From an uncultured Pseudomonadales bacterium (GTDB lineage: Bacteria > Pseudomonadota > Gammaproteobacteria > Pseudomonadales > Azotimanducaceae): DNA of 64,000 nt. The translations under genes were made by a program, and so were the position numbers. Under the pieces are notes generated by a model. That model saw only the letters and a program-made list of their open reading frames with translations. It ran no database searches and was not told the origin of the DNA. Positions 35,618 through 45,028 of this stretch are shown piece after piece. Numbering within the stretch: position 1 is the stretch's first letter; each line of letters opens with the position of its first letter. The stretch is from assembly GCA_951813515.1 (NCBI GenBank), contig OX638346.1, forward strand, positions 1,729,617 to 1,793,616, in the 5' to 3' direction.

Positions 35618-36289
35618 TCAGGGTTGATACTCCGTCGCATCGGGAACGCCAGCGGCGGCGAACCCCTCGCGGCGAATGCGACAGCTATCGCACTTGCCGC
35701 AGGCGCGGCCATGGGTGTCGGGCTGGTAGCAGGAAACGGTCTGGCTGAACTCGACGCCAAGCGCGACTCCGCGCCGGATGATCTCGGCCTTGGACAGTTC
35801 GATAAGCGGCGTATGGATCACGAACTTCTCGCCTTCGATCCCTGCTCTTGTAGCCAGGTTGGCGAGTTTGGCGAACGCCTTTACGAAAGCCGGGCGGCAG
35901 TCGGGGTAGCCGGAGTAATCCACGGCGTTCACGCCGATGAAGATGTCTCGGGCGCTGATCGTTTCCGCCCACGCCAGCGCCAGGGACAGGAACACGGTAT
36001 TTCGCGCGGGGACGTAAGTGATCGGGATGCCGTTGGTTGGTGTCTGAGGCACGGCGATGTTCGGGTCGGTGAGGGCCGAACCGCCGAAGGATGACAGGTC
36101 GACAGCGATCACCCTGTGAACGCGAACATCCATTGCGCTGGCGATGCGTTTCGCGGCTTCGAGTTCAACATCGTGGCGCTGTCCGTAGGCGATGGACAGC
36201 GCGTAGCAGTCGAATCCCCGGTTTCGCGCGATGGCCAGCGCCGTGGCCGAGTCCAGGCCGCCCGAAACGAGGACTACAGCGCGTCTCAT
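35618..36289 (-). CDS. queC: 7-cyano-7-deazaguanine synthase QueC
   Basis: 223 residues from ATG 36289, overlapping the queE stop (ATGA). The PP-loop [11 protein letters not shown] at residues 8-18 binds ATP, and the C-terminal zinc site [24 protein letters not shown] has four Cys. It converts 7-carboxy-7-deazaguanine to preQ0 in queuosine synthesis. Translationally coupled to queE. Confidence 0.96.
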   Translation of the reverse strand: MRRAVVLVSGGLDSATALAIARNRGFDCYALSIAYGQRHDVELEAAKRIASAMDVRVHRVIAVDLSSFGGSALTDPNIAVPQTPTNGIPITYVPARNTVFLSLALAWAETISARDIFIGVNAVDYSGYPDCRPAFVKAFAKLANLATRAGIEGEKFVIHTPLIELSKAEIIRRGVALGVEFSQTVSCYQPDTHGRACGKCDSCRIRREGFAAAGVPDATEYQP

Positions 36290-36945
36290 CGGCCGGGCTG
36301 ATCTCCCCAAAGCGCCTTGTGCAACTGAATCTGCATGCGTACGTCCAACCCGTCACGCAAGATCCAGCGCGCGAGGTCCTGCGGGGACAGTTGCTCAGCA
36401 CAAGGCGAAAACAGTATCTCGCCCACGCGTTCACGCAGATTCAGTTCTTCGCACTTGAGCCTGGCCCATGCGTAGTCGCGATCATCACAGATTACGAACT
36501 TGACCTCGTCCTTGTCCCTCAACCGTTCGACATTCCCGTAGTCGTTGCGGTGGGCTTCCCGCGAACCGGGTGTCTTCAGATCCATGACGATGGTGACGCG
36601 GTCGTCGACATCGGAAATGTTCAGGGCACCCCCGGTCTCCAATGAAACGCGATAGCCGCCGTCGCACAACGTGGTCATCAAGGGATGTACGCCAGGCTGC
36701 GCCAGCGGTTCGCCGCCCGTCACGGTGACGAAACGGGCGGGAAAGTCGCCGACGCGTTGGACCACGGCCTGAATCGCCATGATGTCACCGCCCGTGAAAG
36801 CGTAAGCCGTGTCGCAGTATTGGCACCTTAGCGGACAACCCGTGAGCCTTACGAAAGTGGTGGGCCTGCCCATGGACGATGATTCTCCCTGGAGGGAGTG
36901 AAATATCTCGGTGATGCGCAGAGAGGTGGGGGAAGGTCCGTTCAT
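36286..36945 (-). CDS. queE: 7-carboxy-7-deazaguanine synthase QueE
   Basis: 219 residues from ATG 36945. The radical-SAM cluster ligands are in [17 protein letters not shown] (CxxxCxxC), followed by [14 protein letters not shown] for SAM binding. It forms CDG from carboxytetrahydropterin. The start codon is the ATG at the end of a dispersed palindromic repeat (TTGTTCCATGAA read on the minus strand), with no recognisable Shine-Dalgarno sequence. In-frame reading further upstream runs through the repeat and is not credible. Confidence 0.95.
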   Translation of the reverse strand: MNGPSPTSLRITEIFHSLQGESSSMGRPTTFVRLTGCPLRCQYCDTAYAFTGGDIMAIQAVVQRVGDFPARFVTVTGGEPLAQPGVHPLMTTLCDGGYRVSLETGGALNISDVDDRVTIVMDLKTPGSREAHRNDYGNVERLRDKDEVKFVICDDRDYAWARLKCEELNLRERVGEILFSPCAEQLSPQDLARWILRDGLDVRMQIQLHKALWGDQPGR

Positions 36946-37055
36946 GGAACAAACGTGTCCGGGAGCGCAAGCGACCGGGGGCGGTTGTTGCATGATCGAT
37001 GAGCGGGGCCGGGCCACAGGCGGAGCCGAAGGCGATGGTTGTGGGGCGCTTTCAT
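36943..37055. repeat. Dispersed palindromic repeat, copy A (113 bp)
   Basis: It begins CATGGAACAAACG and ends GTGGGGCGCTTTCAT. The first half is a diverged hairpin (CATGGAACAA against GGTTGTTGCATG), the second a GC-rich hairpin around GGGGCCGGGCCACAGG. It matches the tandem copies at 40025-40249. The rest of the queE-cpoB gap (37056-37132) holds nothing recognisable. Confidence 0.8.
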
Positions 37056-37132
37056 TCTGGTTTATCGGGGCGCATCGTTGCTTGGGCGGAGGTGAAATAC
37101 GGCGTGCCCGAAGGCCGGCGGGTTTTATGGCA

Positions 37133-38029
37133 CTAACGCAGTTCGGCGGCGTGTTGCTGTGCCAGGCTTGCGGCAGTTGAGTCGGGATACTCTCGCACGA
37201 CACGATCGAGGTATTCGATGGCGCGATCTGGTTCGTCGAGTTGCGTGTAGACGACGCCGAGTTTGTACAATGCATCCGGCACCTTGTTGTGATCCGGATA
37301 GAGATCGACAACCAGCACAAAGGACTGGCGGGCGGCTTCGGGGTCACCGTTCTTTCGATGCAATTCGCCCAGCCAGTAGAAAGCACTCGGCGCGTACTGG
37401 CCGTTGGGATATTCGTCGATCAACCGTTGAAAGATCTCCGCCGCGGATTCGTACTCGTGGCGTTGCATCATTTCGTAGGCTGACTCGTATGTCCCCCTCT
37501 CCGTCGGCGTTTCACCGGGCTGGCCTGACGACGGGTCTGCGATCACTTCCGGACGAACGGATCCCGTATTCACTGCGGGCACCCCGGGCCCCCCGGACGC
37601 AATCGTCCCGCCGCTCAACTCCGCGATTCGCCTGTCCAGACCCAGGTAGCGCTCGTGCTGCTCCCGCGCCAGCCGCTCGATCTGGTTCTGCTGCTCCTCG
37701 ATCACGCCATTGAGGCGCTGGACCTCGTCACGCAACAACTGTAGCTGGTAGAAGAGTTGCCCTAGCTGGCTCGTAGAAGGGGCTGCTCCTGGGGTTGTCG
37801 GGGCGGGCGAAGTGACGGGAATCGTCGCATTGCGTTGCCCTTCGGAAACGGGACCCCTGGAAGGCGCGGCTTTCTCGGCCACCGACTCGGCCACCGACTC
37901 TTCCACCGGTGCCGCACCGTGGACGCTACTGAAGGAATACAGGGCAAGGACGCCTGCCAGCCATCGCCAACCATGCGGCGAACGCGCTCCCGCAAGGCGG
38001 ACGCGTTGCCGATCATTGCCTTGCTTCAC
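37133..38029 (-). CDS. cpoB: Cell division coordinator CpoB (YbgF)
   Basis: 298 residues if started at GTG 38029, which gives a plausible signal peptide (WLAGVLALYSFSSVHGA). The frame stays open to an ATG at 38155, but that overlaps pal by 62 bp; no start has a good ribosome site. Residues about 85-135 are a trimerising coiled coil (LGQLFYQLQLLRDEVQRLNGVIEEQQNQIERLAREQ), and residues about 170-298 carry TPR repeats (YESAYEMMQRHEYESAAEIFQRLIDEYPNGQY, APSAFYWLGELHRKNGDPEAARQSF). It links Tol-Pal to septal peptidoglycan synthesis in the periplasm. Confidence 0.92.
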   Translation of the reverse strand: MKQGNDRQRVRLAGARSPHGWRWLAGVLALYSFSSVHGAAPVEESVAESVAEKAAPSRGPVSEGQRNATIPVTSPAPTTPGAAPSTSQLGQLFYQLQLLRDEVQRLNGVIEEQQNQIERLAREQHERYLGLDRRIAELSGGTIASGGPGVPAVNTGSVRPEVIADPSSGQPGETPTERGTYESAYEMMQRHEYESAAEIFQRLIDEYPNGQYAPSAFYWLGELHRKNGDPEAARQSFVLVVDLYPDHNKVPDALYKLGVVYTQLDEPDRAIEYLDRVVREYPDSTAASLAQQHAAELR

Positions 38030-38093
38030 CGGCGCGGGAAGCGCGTCAGTCGGAGCCGTTCGCTTTGCGGGGACGGCTCCGGCCGAGGTCGCC

Positions 38094-38660
38094 TCATTGA
38101 TAGACGAGGACCGCTCTCCGGTTCTTTGCCCAAGCATCCTCATTAGAGCCGACATCGACAGGCTGTTCTTCTCCGTAGCTCACGACATCCGCTATCTGCG
38201 AGCGACGCACCCCCGCGGCAGTCAGGAATTCCGCCACGGCGTTTGCCCGCTTCTCGCCCAGCGCCAGGTTGTAGTCGCGCGTTCCGCGTTCATCGCAATG
38301 ACCTTCCACGGCGATTGAACGGTCTCGGGCGGTAGAGAGGAAGGCTGCGTGTTGTTCAAGGACGCGTATGTCTGCAGGCCGCAGCACCGCCTTGTCGAAG
38401 TCGAAGTGCACGACTCTTGACAGCGGGCGTCCGGTATCTTCGTCGTACGGGACACCCTCGTCATCCACGCGTGGCTTCTCCTCGACGGGTGCCGGTGGCG
38501 GTGCTGGCTCGGGTGCCGGTTCGTCATCTATAACTTCTACGGGTTGCGGGCCAGCGCAGCTTGCGCAGCCGGCTAAAATGCCACCGGCAAGCACCGCAAC
38601 GACGAATCCCATCGCGCGGTTCCCCCACAAAGTCCCGCTCGCTGTCGAAAAATGCCTCAC
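38094..38660 (-). CDS. pal: Peptidoglycan-associated lipoprotein Pal
   Basis: 188 residues from GTG 38660, chosen for AGGAG eight bases upstream. The lipobox LAGGILAGC marks a lipoprotein signal. A Pro/Glu-rich linker leads to the OmpA-like domain: VVHFDFDKAVLRPADIRVLEQHAAFL, GHCDERGTRDYNLALGEKRANAVAEFL, with the Asp and Arg that bind diaminopimelate. It anchors the outer membrane to peptidoglycan with TolB. Confidence 0.95.
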   Translation of the reverse strand: MRHFSTASGTLWGNRAMGFVVAVLAGGILAGCASCAGPQPVEVIDDEPAPEPAPPPAPVEEKPRVDDEGVPYDEDTGRPLSRVVHFDFDKAVLRPADIRVLEQHAAFLSTARDRSIAVEGHCDERGTRDYNLALGEKRANAVAEFLTAAGVRRSQIADVVSYGEEQPVDVGSNEDAWAKNRRAVLVYQ

Positions 38661-38713
38661 TTCACTTCTCCTGTATTGTCGATCTCGATCCCCTGACCAA
38701 CGCTTAAGCGGGG

Positions 38714-40027
38714 CTAGGTTCCCGGCGAAAACGCATCCATGTACGGGGACCACGCAGGTTCTCTCACGTCGCCTTCCGCCGAAGGCAGCCGGTACTTGAC
38801 GCGTCCGTCTATCGAAACAACCGCTAGTATACCCCTACCCCCCACCTGCGTGGCATAGATCAGCATCGTTCCATTCGGCGCGATGGACGGCGACTCATCC
38901 AGCGGTGTAGCCGTGAGCACTCGAATGCCCTCATCTCGTTCGAGATTCTGCCAGGCGATGTGATAGGTGCCCTTCCGCCTGTGGACGTACACAAGGTTCT
39001 TTCCGTCCGGCAGCAGGCGAGCTCGGGCGTTGTAATCGCCCTCGAAAGTCAGCCGCTCGACCATCGAGTTGGTCAGGTCGATTCGATAGATCTGCGGGCG
39101 GCCGCCCCGGTCGGATGTGAAGATCAACCCCGTGCCGTCCGCTGTCCAGCTCGGCTCGGTATCGATGGCGGACGGGTATCTGGTGATGCGCCGTAGCTCG
39201 TCAGTCAAGAGATCCTTCACGTAGATTTCCGCGTTGCCGTCGCGGGAAAGGACCAGCGCGAGTCGATTGCCGTCGGGCGAGAACACCGGGGCGCTGTTGA
39301 GGCCCCTGTATTCGGCGACCCGCGAGCGTGCACCGGTGACGATGTCCTGAATGATGATGGCCGGCCTGCGGCCCTCGAACGACACGTAGGCTACGCGTCG
39401 TCCGTCCGGCGCCCAACTCGATGACAGCAGGGGCTCATCGGACTCGAACAGCGTGCGCGCTCGGGCGCCATCGGAGTCCGCCAGTTTAAGTTCGTAGGTT
39501 GCGTATGACGTGCCGGCGTTCTTCGCCAGCACGTAGAGGATCTTCGTCGAGAAAGCTCCCGGAATACCGGTGATGTGCTCGTACACGTCGTCGGCGATGC
39601 TGTGGGCGACATCCCGTAGCTGAGGTGGCTGCGCGTCGATCCGGCGTGTCGTCAGTTCGCGTTCGTTGAACACGTCCAACAGGTGGTAGGCAACGGAGAA
39701 GTCACCGTTCGGCTGGCTCCGCAGGCGGCCGACAACCACGTATTCGATGCCGAGAATACGCCAGTCGCGGAAGAACACGTCCTCGATCCGGGCGGGGAAC
39801 GACAGCATGTTCTCCCTCGGCAGCGGATCGAACTGGCCGCTGCGCGCGAGGTCGAAGGAGACCACATCGGCGATCCCGGCATCGGTCGAGTCCAGGGTTT
39901 CGAAGGGGACTACGGCGATCTTGGTCGGGTTGTCGTAGCCCTGATTGATGATGATCGTTTCCAGCGCGAAGACGCGCGCAGCGATCAGCGACGCGGCGAG
40001 GCATGCGCCCCAAAGGGGCACTCGCAC
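38714..40027 (-). CDS. tolB: Tol-Pal system protein TolB
   Basis: 437 residues from GTG 40027, close to the usual ~430. The N-terminus VRVPLWGACLAASLIAARVFA is a signal peptide followed by LETIIINQGYDNPTKIAVVPF. The six-bladed propeller is visible through repeated SPDG/APDG elements: SSSWAPDGRRVAYVSF, APVFSPDGNRLALVLS, EPSWTADGTGLIFTSD, SPSIAPNGTMLIYATQ. The open frame continues 77 codons upstream through two copies of the palindromic repeat, which should not be annotated as protein. The GTGCGAGTGCCCC at the start itself derives from a repeat end. Confidence 0.95.
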   Translation of the reverse strand: MRVPLWGACLAASLIAARVFALETIIINQGYDNPTKIAVVPFETLDSTDAGIADVVSFDLARSGQFDPLPRENMLSFPARIEDVFFRDWRILGIEYVVVGRLRSQPNGDFSVAYHLLDVFNERELTTRRIDAQPPQLRDVAHSIADDVYEHITGIPGAFSTKILYVLAKNAGTSYATYELKLADSDGARARTLFESDEPLLSSSWAPDGRRVAYVSFEGRRPAIIIQDIVTGARSRVAEYRGLNSAPVFSPDGNRLALVLSRDGNAEIYVKDLLTDELRRITRYPSAIDTEPSWTADGTGLIFTSDRGGRPQIYRIDLTNSMVERLTFEGDYNARARLLPDGKNLVYVHRRKGTYHIAWQNLERDEGIRVLTATPLDESPSIAPNGTMLIYATQVGGRGILAVVSIDGRVKYRLPSAEGDVREPAWSPYMDAFSPGT

Positions 40028-40249
40028 GGAACGGACGCCTCCGGGGAGCGGCAGCGACGCGGAGCGACTGTTCGATGGTCGACGAGTTGGGCCGGGCCAC
40101 GGGCGAAGGCGAAGGCGACGACCGTGGGGCACTCGCATGGAACAAACGCCTCCGGGGAGCGCCAGCGACGCGGGGCGCTTGTTCCATGGGCGACGAGCGG
40201 GGCCGGGCCACGGGCGAAGCCGTAGGCGCCGGCGGTGGGGCACTTTCAT
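40025..40249. repeat. Dispersed palindromic repeat, two tandem copies (B1, B2)
   Basis: Copy B1 is 40025-40138 and B2 is 40136-40249, each 114 bp and sharing a terminal CAT. B2 has a 14-of-15 paired stem (CATGGAACAAACGCC against GGCGCTTGTTCCATG) enclosing TCCGGGGAGCGCCAGC, then a second GC hairpin ending GTGGGGCACTTTCAT. They fill the gap between tolA (stop 40255) and tolB (start 40027) and may form an RNA structure between the two cistrons. Confidence 0.85.
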
Positions 40250-40254
40250 GGTAT

Positions 40255-40965
40255 TCAACGTAACAGATCCTGTGGTTTGAACAGCAAGACGAATGAGCGG
40301 AAGTGCCGCTCGAACAATCTCGTTTCCGGAGGCACCTCGAACCGTCGCGCCTTGTGAACGGCGGCCTCGGCGGAGCGGTCAAAGGCGTTGTTGCCGCTTG
40401 ATGATATCACTGTCACCGAGACGACCTCGCCGGTGGGAATCAACTCCACGCGCAACTGCGCTTCCATGTCGTTGCGCGCCGAGGGAGGCCTCGACCAGTT
40501 GGCGACGACAGCGCGATAGATGGCGTCGGCGTACGTGAGTGCTGCGGGATCGTCGGTGTCTTCGCCGAGATCCATCATCTCGCGCGCGAGCTCCTCTTCG
40601 AACGCGCTTTCCGCCAGAGCCTCAAGCCGCTTTTTCCGCGCCTCCTCTTCTCGCTGCCGCTCGCGTTCGGCGTCCTCGCGTTCGCGCCGTTGTTCGGCGA
40701 GGGGATCGACCTTCGGTTTCTGGACTTCGGCGACCGGCTGCTCCGGCTGGGGTTTGGGTGCGGGAGGAGGTGGAGGAGCGGGCGGCGCAGGCTTTGGTGC
40801 AGGTCGCTCAAGCACGAGCAGTGCCGCGTCGACGATGTTGGGTGCGACGACCCGGGGTTCCATCGGGGGAGGCTTCCAGCCCTGCGACAGCGTGAAAGCC
40901 ACGGCGGCGTGGACGCCAAATGCCAGCAGCAGAGGAAGGCTGTAGTCACGAAGCGTGTGCATCAT
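40255..40965 (-). CDS. tolA: Tol-Pal system protein TolA
   Basis: 236 residues, shorter than E. coli TolA (about 420). One transmembrane segment follows MMHTLRDYSLPLLLAFGVHAAVAFTLS, then a Pro/Ala/Lys linker (APKPAPPAPPPPPAPKPQPEQP), a short Glu/Arg helix (EQRREREDAERERQREEEARKK) and the C-terminal TonB-like domain (ALTYADAIYRAVVANWSRPPS ... LRVELIPTGEVVSVTVISSSGNNAFDRSAEAAVHKA). The periplasmic helix is strongly reduced. The double ATG start overlaps the tolR stop. Confidence 0.93.
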   Translation of the reverse strand: MMHTLRDYSLPLLLAFGVHAAVAFTLSQGWKPPPMEPRVVAPNIVDAALLVLERPAPKPAPPAPPPPPAPKPQPEQPVAEVQKPKVDPLAEQRREREDAERERQREEEARKKRLEALAESAFEEELAREMMDLGEDTDDPAALTYADAIYRAVVANWSRPPSARNDMEAQLRVELIPTGEVVSVTVISSSGNNAFDRSAEAAVHKARRFEVPPETRLFERHFRSFVLLFKPQDLLR

Positions 40966-41411
40966 CCGCCTTCGGCTGCGGCGCTGATGTCGGGCGGATC
41001 CGTAATCAGGCCGACGCTCTCGGCGCCGGCCTTCTGCAATGCGGTCATCACCCTGACGACCATGCCGTAGTCGAGGGTGTGATCAGCCCGAACGTACACG
41101 GGCACATTCGGACGCGCGCCGACAATTCGCGACACCTCGTCCTCGAGCGAGAAGATGGTGACGCGTCGGCCTCTTTCGGTGTCCTTGCGCACACCGGTGT
41201 TGACGAACAGGGCGCCCTCGCGATTCACGGTGATGACCAGCGGGTCGTCTTCATCGTCGGACAGCGGTTCCGAAGGCGCCTGGGGAAGATCCACGTCGAC
41301 GCCCTGGGTCAACAGCGGCGCCGTTGCCATGAAGATGACGAGCAGGACCAGCATCACGTCGATATACGGCACGACGTTGATCTCGGACATGGGTTTGCGA
41401 CGTTCGGCCAT
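40962..41411 (-). CDS. tolR: Tol-Pal system protein TolR
   Basis: 149 residues. The single transmembrane helix carries the conserved Asp: INVVPYIDVMLVLLVIFMATAPLLTQGVDVDLPQA. The periplasmic part contains NREGALFVNTGV and VYVRADHTLDYGMVVRVMTALQKAGAESVGLIT. With TolQ it forms the proton channel that energises TolA. Stop overlaps the tolA start. Confidence 0.96.
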   Translation of the reverse strand: MAERRKPMSEINVVPYIDVMLVLLVIFMATAPLLTQGVDVDLPQAPSEPLSDDEDDPLVITVNREGALFVNTGVRKDTERGRRVTIFSLEDEVSRIVGARPNVPVYVRADHTLDYGMVVRVMTALQKAGAESVGLITDPPDISAAAEGG

Positions 41412-41420
41412 GGGACACTC

Positions 41421-42098
41421 TCAGGTCTTGTGCGCCGCGCGGTAGAGGATGCTGGTCAGCTCTTCGGCAAAGGTGTCGTAGCGCTTGACCAGGACATCGA
41501 CCCGGGCGGTGAAACGGTTGTAGCCGATCACGGCGGGGATGGCGGCGAACAGCCCCATCGCGGTGGCGATCAGGGCTTCGGATATCCCCGGCGCCACCGA
41601 TGCAAGCGTCGCCTGGCTCATGTTCGCGAGGCTGCGGAACGAATTCATGATGCCCCAGACCGTGCCGAACAGCCCCACGTAGGGGCTGGTGGAACCAACG
41701 GTGGCCAGGAACCCGAGGTGGCGTTCCAGGGTTTCTTCTTCGCGGCCGCGCGCGACGCGCATCGCCCGCTCGACGCCCTGCATGACGGCATCCGCGTCGA
41801 CGCCCGCCTGGTTGGACAGGCGGATGTACTCGCGGAAACCGGCCGCGAAGATCATCTCGCTGCCGTTCAGGTTGTCCGCGTCCTCCTGCAGTTCGCCGTA
41901 CAGCTCCCTGAGATCGACGCCAGACCAGAACCGGTCTTCAAATGCTTCCATCTGGCGATGGGCGCGACTGAGGGCAAACCAGCGCTGAAATATCATCATC
42001 CAGGAGATCACGGATGCCGCGGCGAGCAGCGCCATGACAATCTGGACGAGCAGGCTTGCATTGACTATCAGGTCGAATATGGGGATTTGTTGCGGCAT
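41421..42098 (-). CDS. tolQ: Tol-Pal system protein TolQ
   Basis: 225 residues with three transmembrane segments and the ExbB/MotA signature LATVGSTSPYVGLFGTVWGIMNSFRSLANMSQATLASVAPGISEALIATAMGLFAAIPAVIGYN. It precedes tolR by nine bases. The thioesterase gene ybgC that usually stands between ruvB and tolQ is absent; only 35 bp separate tolQ from ruvB. Confidence 0.97.
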   Translation of the reverse strand: MPQQIPIFDLIVNASLLVQIVMALLAAASVISWMMIFQRWFALSRAHRQMEAFEDRFWSGVDLRELYGELQEDADNLNGSEMIFAAGFREYIRLSNQAGVDADAVMQGVERAMRVARGREEETLERHLGFLATVGSTSPYVGLFGTVWGIMNSFRSLANMSQATLASVAPGISEALIATAMGLFAAIPAVIGYNRFTARVDVLVKRYDTFAEELTSILYRAAHKT

Positions 42099-42133
42099 GT
42101 GGGGTGGCTGCTGCTACTGGTGGTTTCTCGTTG

Positions 42134-43216
42134 CTACCTTGATGCGTCCGGCGCGTCTTCGCCATCGTCGAAACCGAGGTCAAGCGGGCTTTGTCGCCCG
42201 GGCGCCGCGCTTTCGGATGGTCGCAGGCCAAAGTGCCGGTAGGCCTTTTCGGTCGCGACGCGGCCCCGGGGGGTGCGCATGAGGAAGCCTTCCCGAATGA
42301 GGTACGGTTCGAGCACATCCTCGATGGTATCTCTTTCCTCGCTGATCGCGACCGCGAGGGAGTCCAGTCCCACCGGACCACCAGCGAAGTGGCGGAGCAC
42401 GGTGTCCAGCAACTTGCGGTCCAGTTGATCGAACCCTTCCTGGTCGACGTCGAGTTGATCGAGCCATTTGCGAGCGGACTGCATCGTGATTCTGCCGTCT
42501 CCGCGCACCTGCACGTAGTCACGTACGCGGCGCGTAAGGCGGTTGGCGATTCGGGGTGTGCCGCGGGACCGGCTGGCGATTTCCCGCGCGCCGCCCCTGT
42601 TCACGGAGACCTCCATCTTTGCCGCCGACGCTTCCACGATCGTGGCCAGCTCGTTGACCGAGTAGAACTCGAGGCGCTGCACTATTCCGAACCGGTCGCG
42701 AAACGGCGACGTCAGTAGCCCGGCGCGCGTTGTCGCTCCCACCAGGGTGAACTGCGGCAAGCGGAACTTGATCGACTTGGCTGCCGGACCCTCGCCCACC
42801 GGGATGTCGATTTCGGCGTCTTCCATGGCCGGATACAGACGCTCCTCCACGACGGGCGACAGGCGGTGAATCTCGTCGACGAACAGGACATCGCCAGGCT
42901 CCAGGTTGGTGATCATGGCGGCCAGGCGTCCGGGAATCTCGATGACCGGCCCCGAGGTCGCCTTTATCGCGACATCCAACTCGTTAGCGATGATGTGTGC
43001 GAGCGTCGTCTTGCCCAGTCCGGGCGGACCGCAAATCAGGGTGTGGTCAAGCGAATCGCCGCGATGGCGCGCGGCTTCGATGGCGATGCCAATCTGTTCC
43101 TTGACCTTTGCCTGGCCGACGTATTCGGAAAGGCGCGTCGGTCGCAGGGAGCGTTCCTGTGACTCATCGCGAGGATTGGCCTGGGTCGACGTGATGCGGT
43201 CGCGTTCTATGCTCAC
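42134..43216 (-). CDS. ruvB: Holliday junction helicase RuvB
   Basis: 360 residues. Walker A is [15 protein letters not shown], Walker [12 protein letters not shown], with sensor 1 [19 protein letters not shown] and the C-terminal winged helix ([26 protein letters not shown]...[23 protein letters not shown]). It is the hexameric motor that drives branch migration with RuvA. Start overlaps the ruvA stop. Confidence 0.98.
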   Translation of the reverse strand: MSIERDRITSTQANPRDESQERSLRPTRLSEYVGQAKVKEQIGIAIEAARHRGDSLDHTLICGPPGLGKTTLAHIIANELDVAIKATSGPVIEIPGRLAAMITNLEPGDVLFVDEIHRLSPVVEERLYPAMEDAEIDIPVGEGPAAKSIKFRLPQFTLVGATTRAGLLTSPFRDRFGIVQRLEFYSVNELATIVEASAAKMEVSVNRGGAREIASRSRGTPRIANRLTRRVRDYVQVRGDGRITMQSARKWLDQLDVDQEGFDQLDRKLLDTVLRHFAGGPVGLDSLAVAISEERDTIEDVLEPYLIREGFLMRTPRGRVATEKAYRHFGLRPSESAAPGRQSPLDLGFDDGEDAPDASR

Positions 43217-43809
43217 GCTTCGCTGCCCAATCTTCTCAGCGCCGCACGAATCAGTTCTTCGGTGGACTCACCATCGACGTGCGCGTCGGCAACCACATCC
43301 CGTACCTCGGCGGCGCGCCAACCCAGTCCCACCAGCGCGCGGACGGCATCCTCCACGGCGTGGTCGTCCGCGACGGCTGCGGCGCTTTCGCGGGCGCCGA
43401 TGGGCAAGGCGTCCAGACGGTCCTTCAACTCCACGATGACGCGCTCCGCAGTTCTCTTGCCAACGCCCGGGACCTTGGTCAGGAGGCCTGTTTCGCCATC
43501 GGCGATGCAGCGGGTGAGCGCCTCTGCGGGTAGGAATCCCAGCATCGCCATGGCCACTCGCGGCCCCACGCCGCTGACCTTGATCAGCAGACGAAACAGC
43601 GACCGTTCCTCGAGCGAGGGAAAACCGAAAAGCGTGATGGCGTCGTCGCGCACGGCCTGGTGTGTGAAAAGTTCCACCGAGGTCTTCGTGGCGGAGAGTC
43701 TCTCCTGGGTGGATTGCGTTACGGCAACCTCATAGCCCACGCCACGCACGTCTATCAGCAGCACCCCGTCGTCGGCCGCCACCACGTCGCCCGAGATCCT
43801 GCCGATCAC
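43213..43809 (-). CDS. ruvA: Holliday junction protein RuvA
   Basis: 198 residues from GTG 43809 ([28 protein letters not shown]), which overlaps the ruvC stop and matches the family N-terminus. Two helix-hairpin-helix motifs are seen ([38 protein letters not shown]) and the C-terminal RuvB-binding domain begins near residue 145. It binds four-way junctions as a tetramer. Confidence 0.97.
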   Translation of the reverse strand: MIGRISGDVVAADDGVLLIDVRGVGYEVAVTQSTQERLSATKTSVELFTHQAVRDDAITLFGFPSLEERSLFRLLIKVSGVGPRVAMAMLGFLPAEALTRCIADGETGLLTKVPGVGKRTAERVIVELKDRLDALPIGARESAAAVADDHAVEDAVRALVGLGWRAAEVRDVVADAHVDGESTEELIRAALRRLGSEA

Positions 43810-44282
43810 CTGGCATTCCTCGCATCGAGGTGACACAGCGCCACGGCGAGCGCGTCGGCCGCATCTGCTGCGGGACTGTCGCTCAAGCGCAGCGCCGTCT
43901 TCACCATGTACTGCACTTGATCCTTGGTTGCCCCGCCGGCGCCGACGACGGCAAGTTTTACCTGCCGCGCGGGGTATCCGACCACGGCTATGTCGTGCGC
44001 GGCTGCCGCGGCTATTGCGACCCCTCGCGCCTGGCCGAGTTTCAGGGCGGACGATGGATTCCTGGCGACAAACACCTCCTCGACCGCGATCTCGTCCGGT
44101 CCGTATTCTCCTATCACCGTGTCGATGCCGCGAAAGATGTCCACCAGCCTTGCACTGAAATCGGCACCCGCATCGCTCTTGATGCAGCCGCTCGCGACAT
44201 ATCTTGCCCGACCGCCGTCATCGTCTATCAGGCCATAGCCCGTAACCCGCGATCCCGGATCTACGCCGAGGACGCGCATCAT
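43806..44282 (-). CDS. ruvC: Holliday junction resolvase RuvC
   Basis: 158 residues; two adjacent ATG codons (44282, 44279) overlap the yebC stop. Catalytic acidic residues are in [40 protein letters not shown], and the C-terminal [18 protein letters not shown]. It cuts junctions held by RuvAB. Order yebC-ruvC-ruvA-ruvB with overlapping ends indicates one transcript. Confidence 0.97.
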   Translation of the reverse strand: MMRVLGVDPGSRVTGYGLIDDDGGRARYVASGCIKSDAGADFSARLVDIFRGIDTVIGEYGPDEIAVEEVFVARNPSSALKLGQARGVAIAAAAAHDIAVVGYPARQVKLAVVGAGGATKDQVQYMVKTALRLSDSPAADAADALAVALCHLDARNAR

Positions 44283-45028
44283 TCGCCAGGACCGCCCAGT
44301 GCGTCGGCCGGGAAGGATGCGTTGCTGTACACACTCTGCACATCGTCGAGGTCTTCCAGCGCGTCTATGAGGCGAAGGACCTTCTGCGCCGCGTCGATAT
44401 CGCAGTCGCACCAGCTCGAAGGCACCATCGTCACCTCGGCATGATCGGGAACCTGTCCGGCGGACGCCAGCGCGTCGACGACACCGCCGAACGTTTCGGG
44501 GGCCGTCGTGATCGACATCGAGCCGTCGTCATCGCTGTCCACGTCTTCGGCGCCGGCTTCGAGCGCTGCATCGAGAATGGCATCCTCGTCCGCGCCGGGG
44601 GCGAATGACGCAACACCCACCTTCCTGAACAGGTATGCGACGGAACCGTTCGTTCCCAGATTGCCCCCGTGCTTGCTGAACGCATGTCGTACGCCCGCGA
44701 CGGAACGGTTTCGATTGTCGGTCATCACCTCGACCAGCACGGCGACACCCCCGGGCGCATATCCCTCGTAGACGATCTCTTCGACGTCGACACCTTCGCC
44801 GCCGCCGGCCCCCCGCTGAATCGCGCGGTCGATGGTGTCCTTCGGGACGTTGGCGGCCAGCGCGGCGTCGGATGCCGCCCGCAGGCGCGGATTGTCGACG
44901 ATGGAACCGCCGCCCAATCGCGCGGCGACGGTGATTTCGCGGATCAACTTCGACCAGAGTCTTCCGCGCTTGGCGTCCTGCTCCGCCTTGCGGTGCTTGA
45001 TGTTGGCCCACTTCGAGTGGCCGGCCAT
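44279..45028 (-). CDS. yebC: YebC/PmpR family regulatory protein
   Basis: 249 residues with the near-invariant N-terminus [32 protein letters not shown] and [17 protein letters not shown]. Members are DNA-binding regulators or, as shown for relatives such as YeeI and TACO1, ribosome-associated factors that help translate proline-rich stretches. Its start overlaps the last base of the aspS stop. Confidence 0.96.
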   Translation of the reverse strand: MAGHSKWANIKHRKAEQDAKRGRLWSKLIREITVAARLGGGSIVDNPRLRAASDAALAANVPKDTIDRAIQRGAGGGEGVDVEEIVYEGYAPGGVAVLVEVMTDNRNRSVAGVRHAFSKHGGNLGTNGSVAYLFRKVGVASFAPGADEDAILDAALEAGAEDVDSDDDGSMSITTAPETFGGVVDALASAGQVPDHAEVTMVPSSWCDCDIDAAQKVLRLIDALEDLDDVQSVYSNASFPADALGGPGE

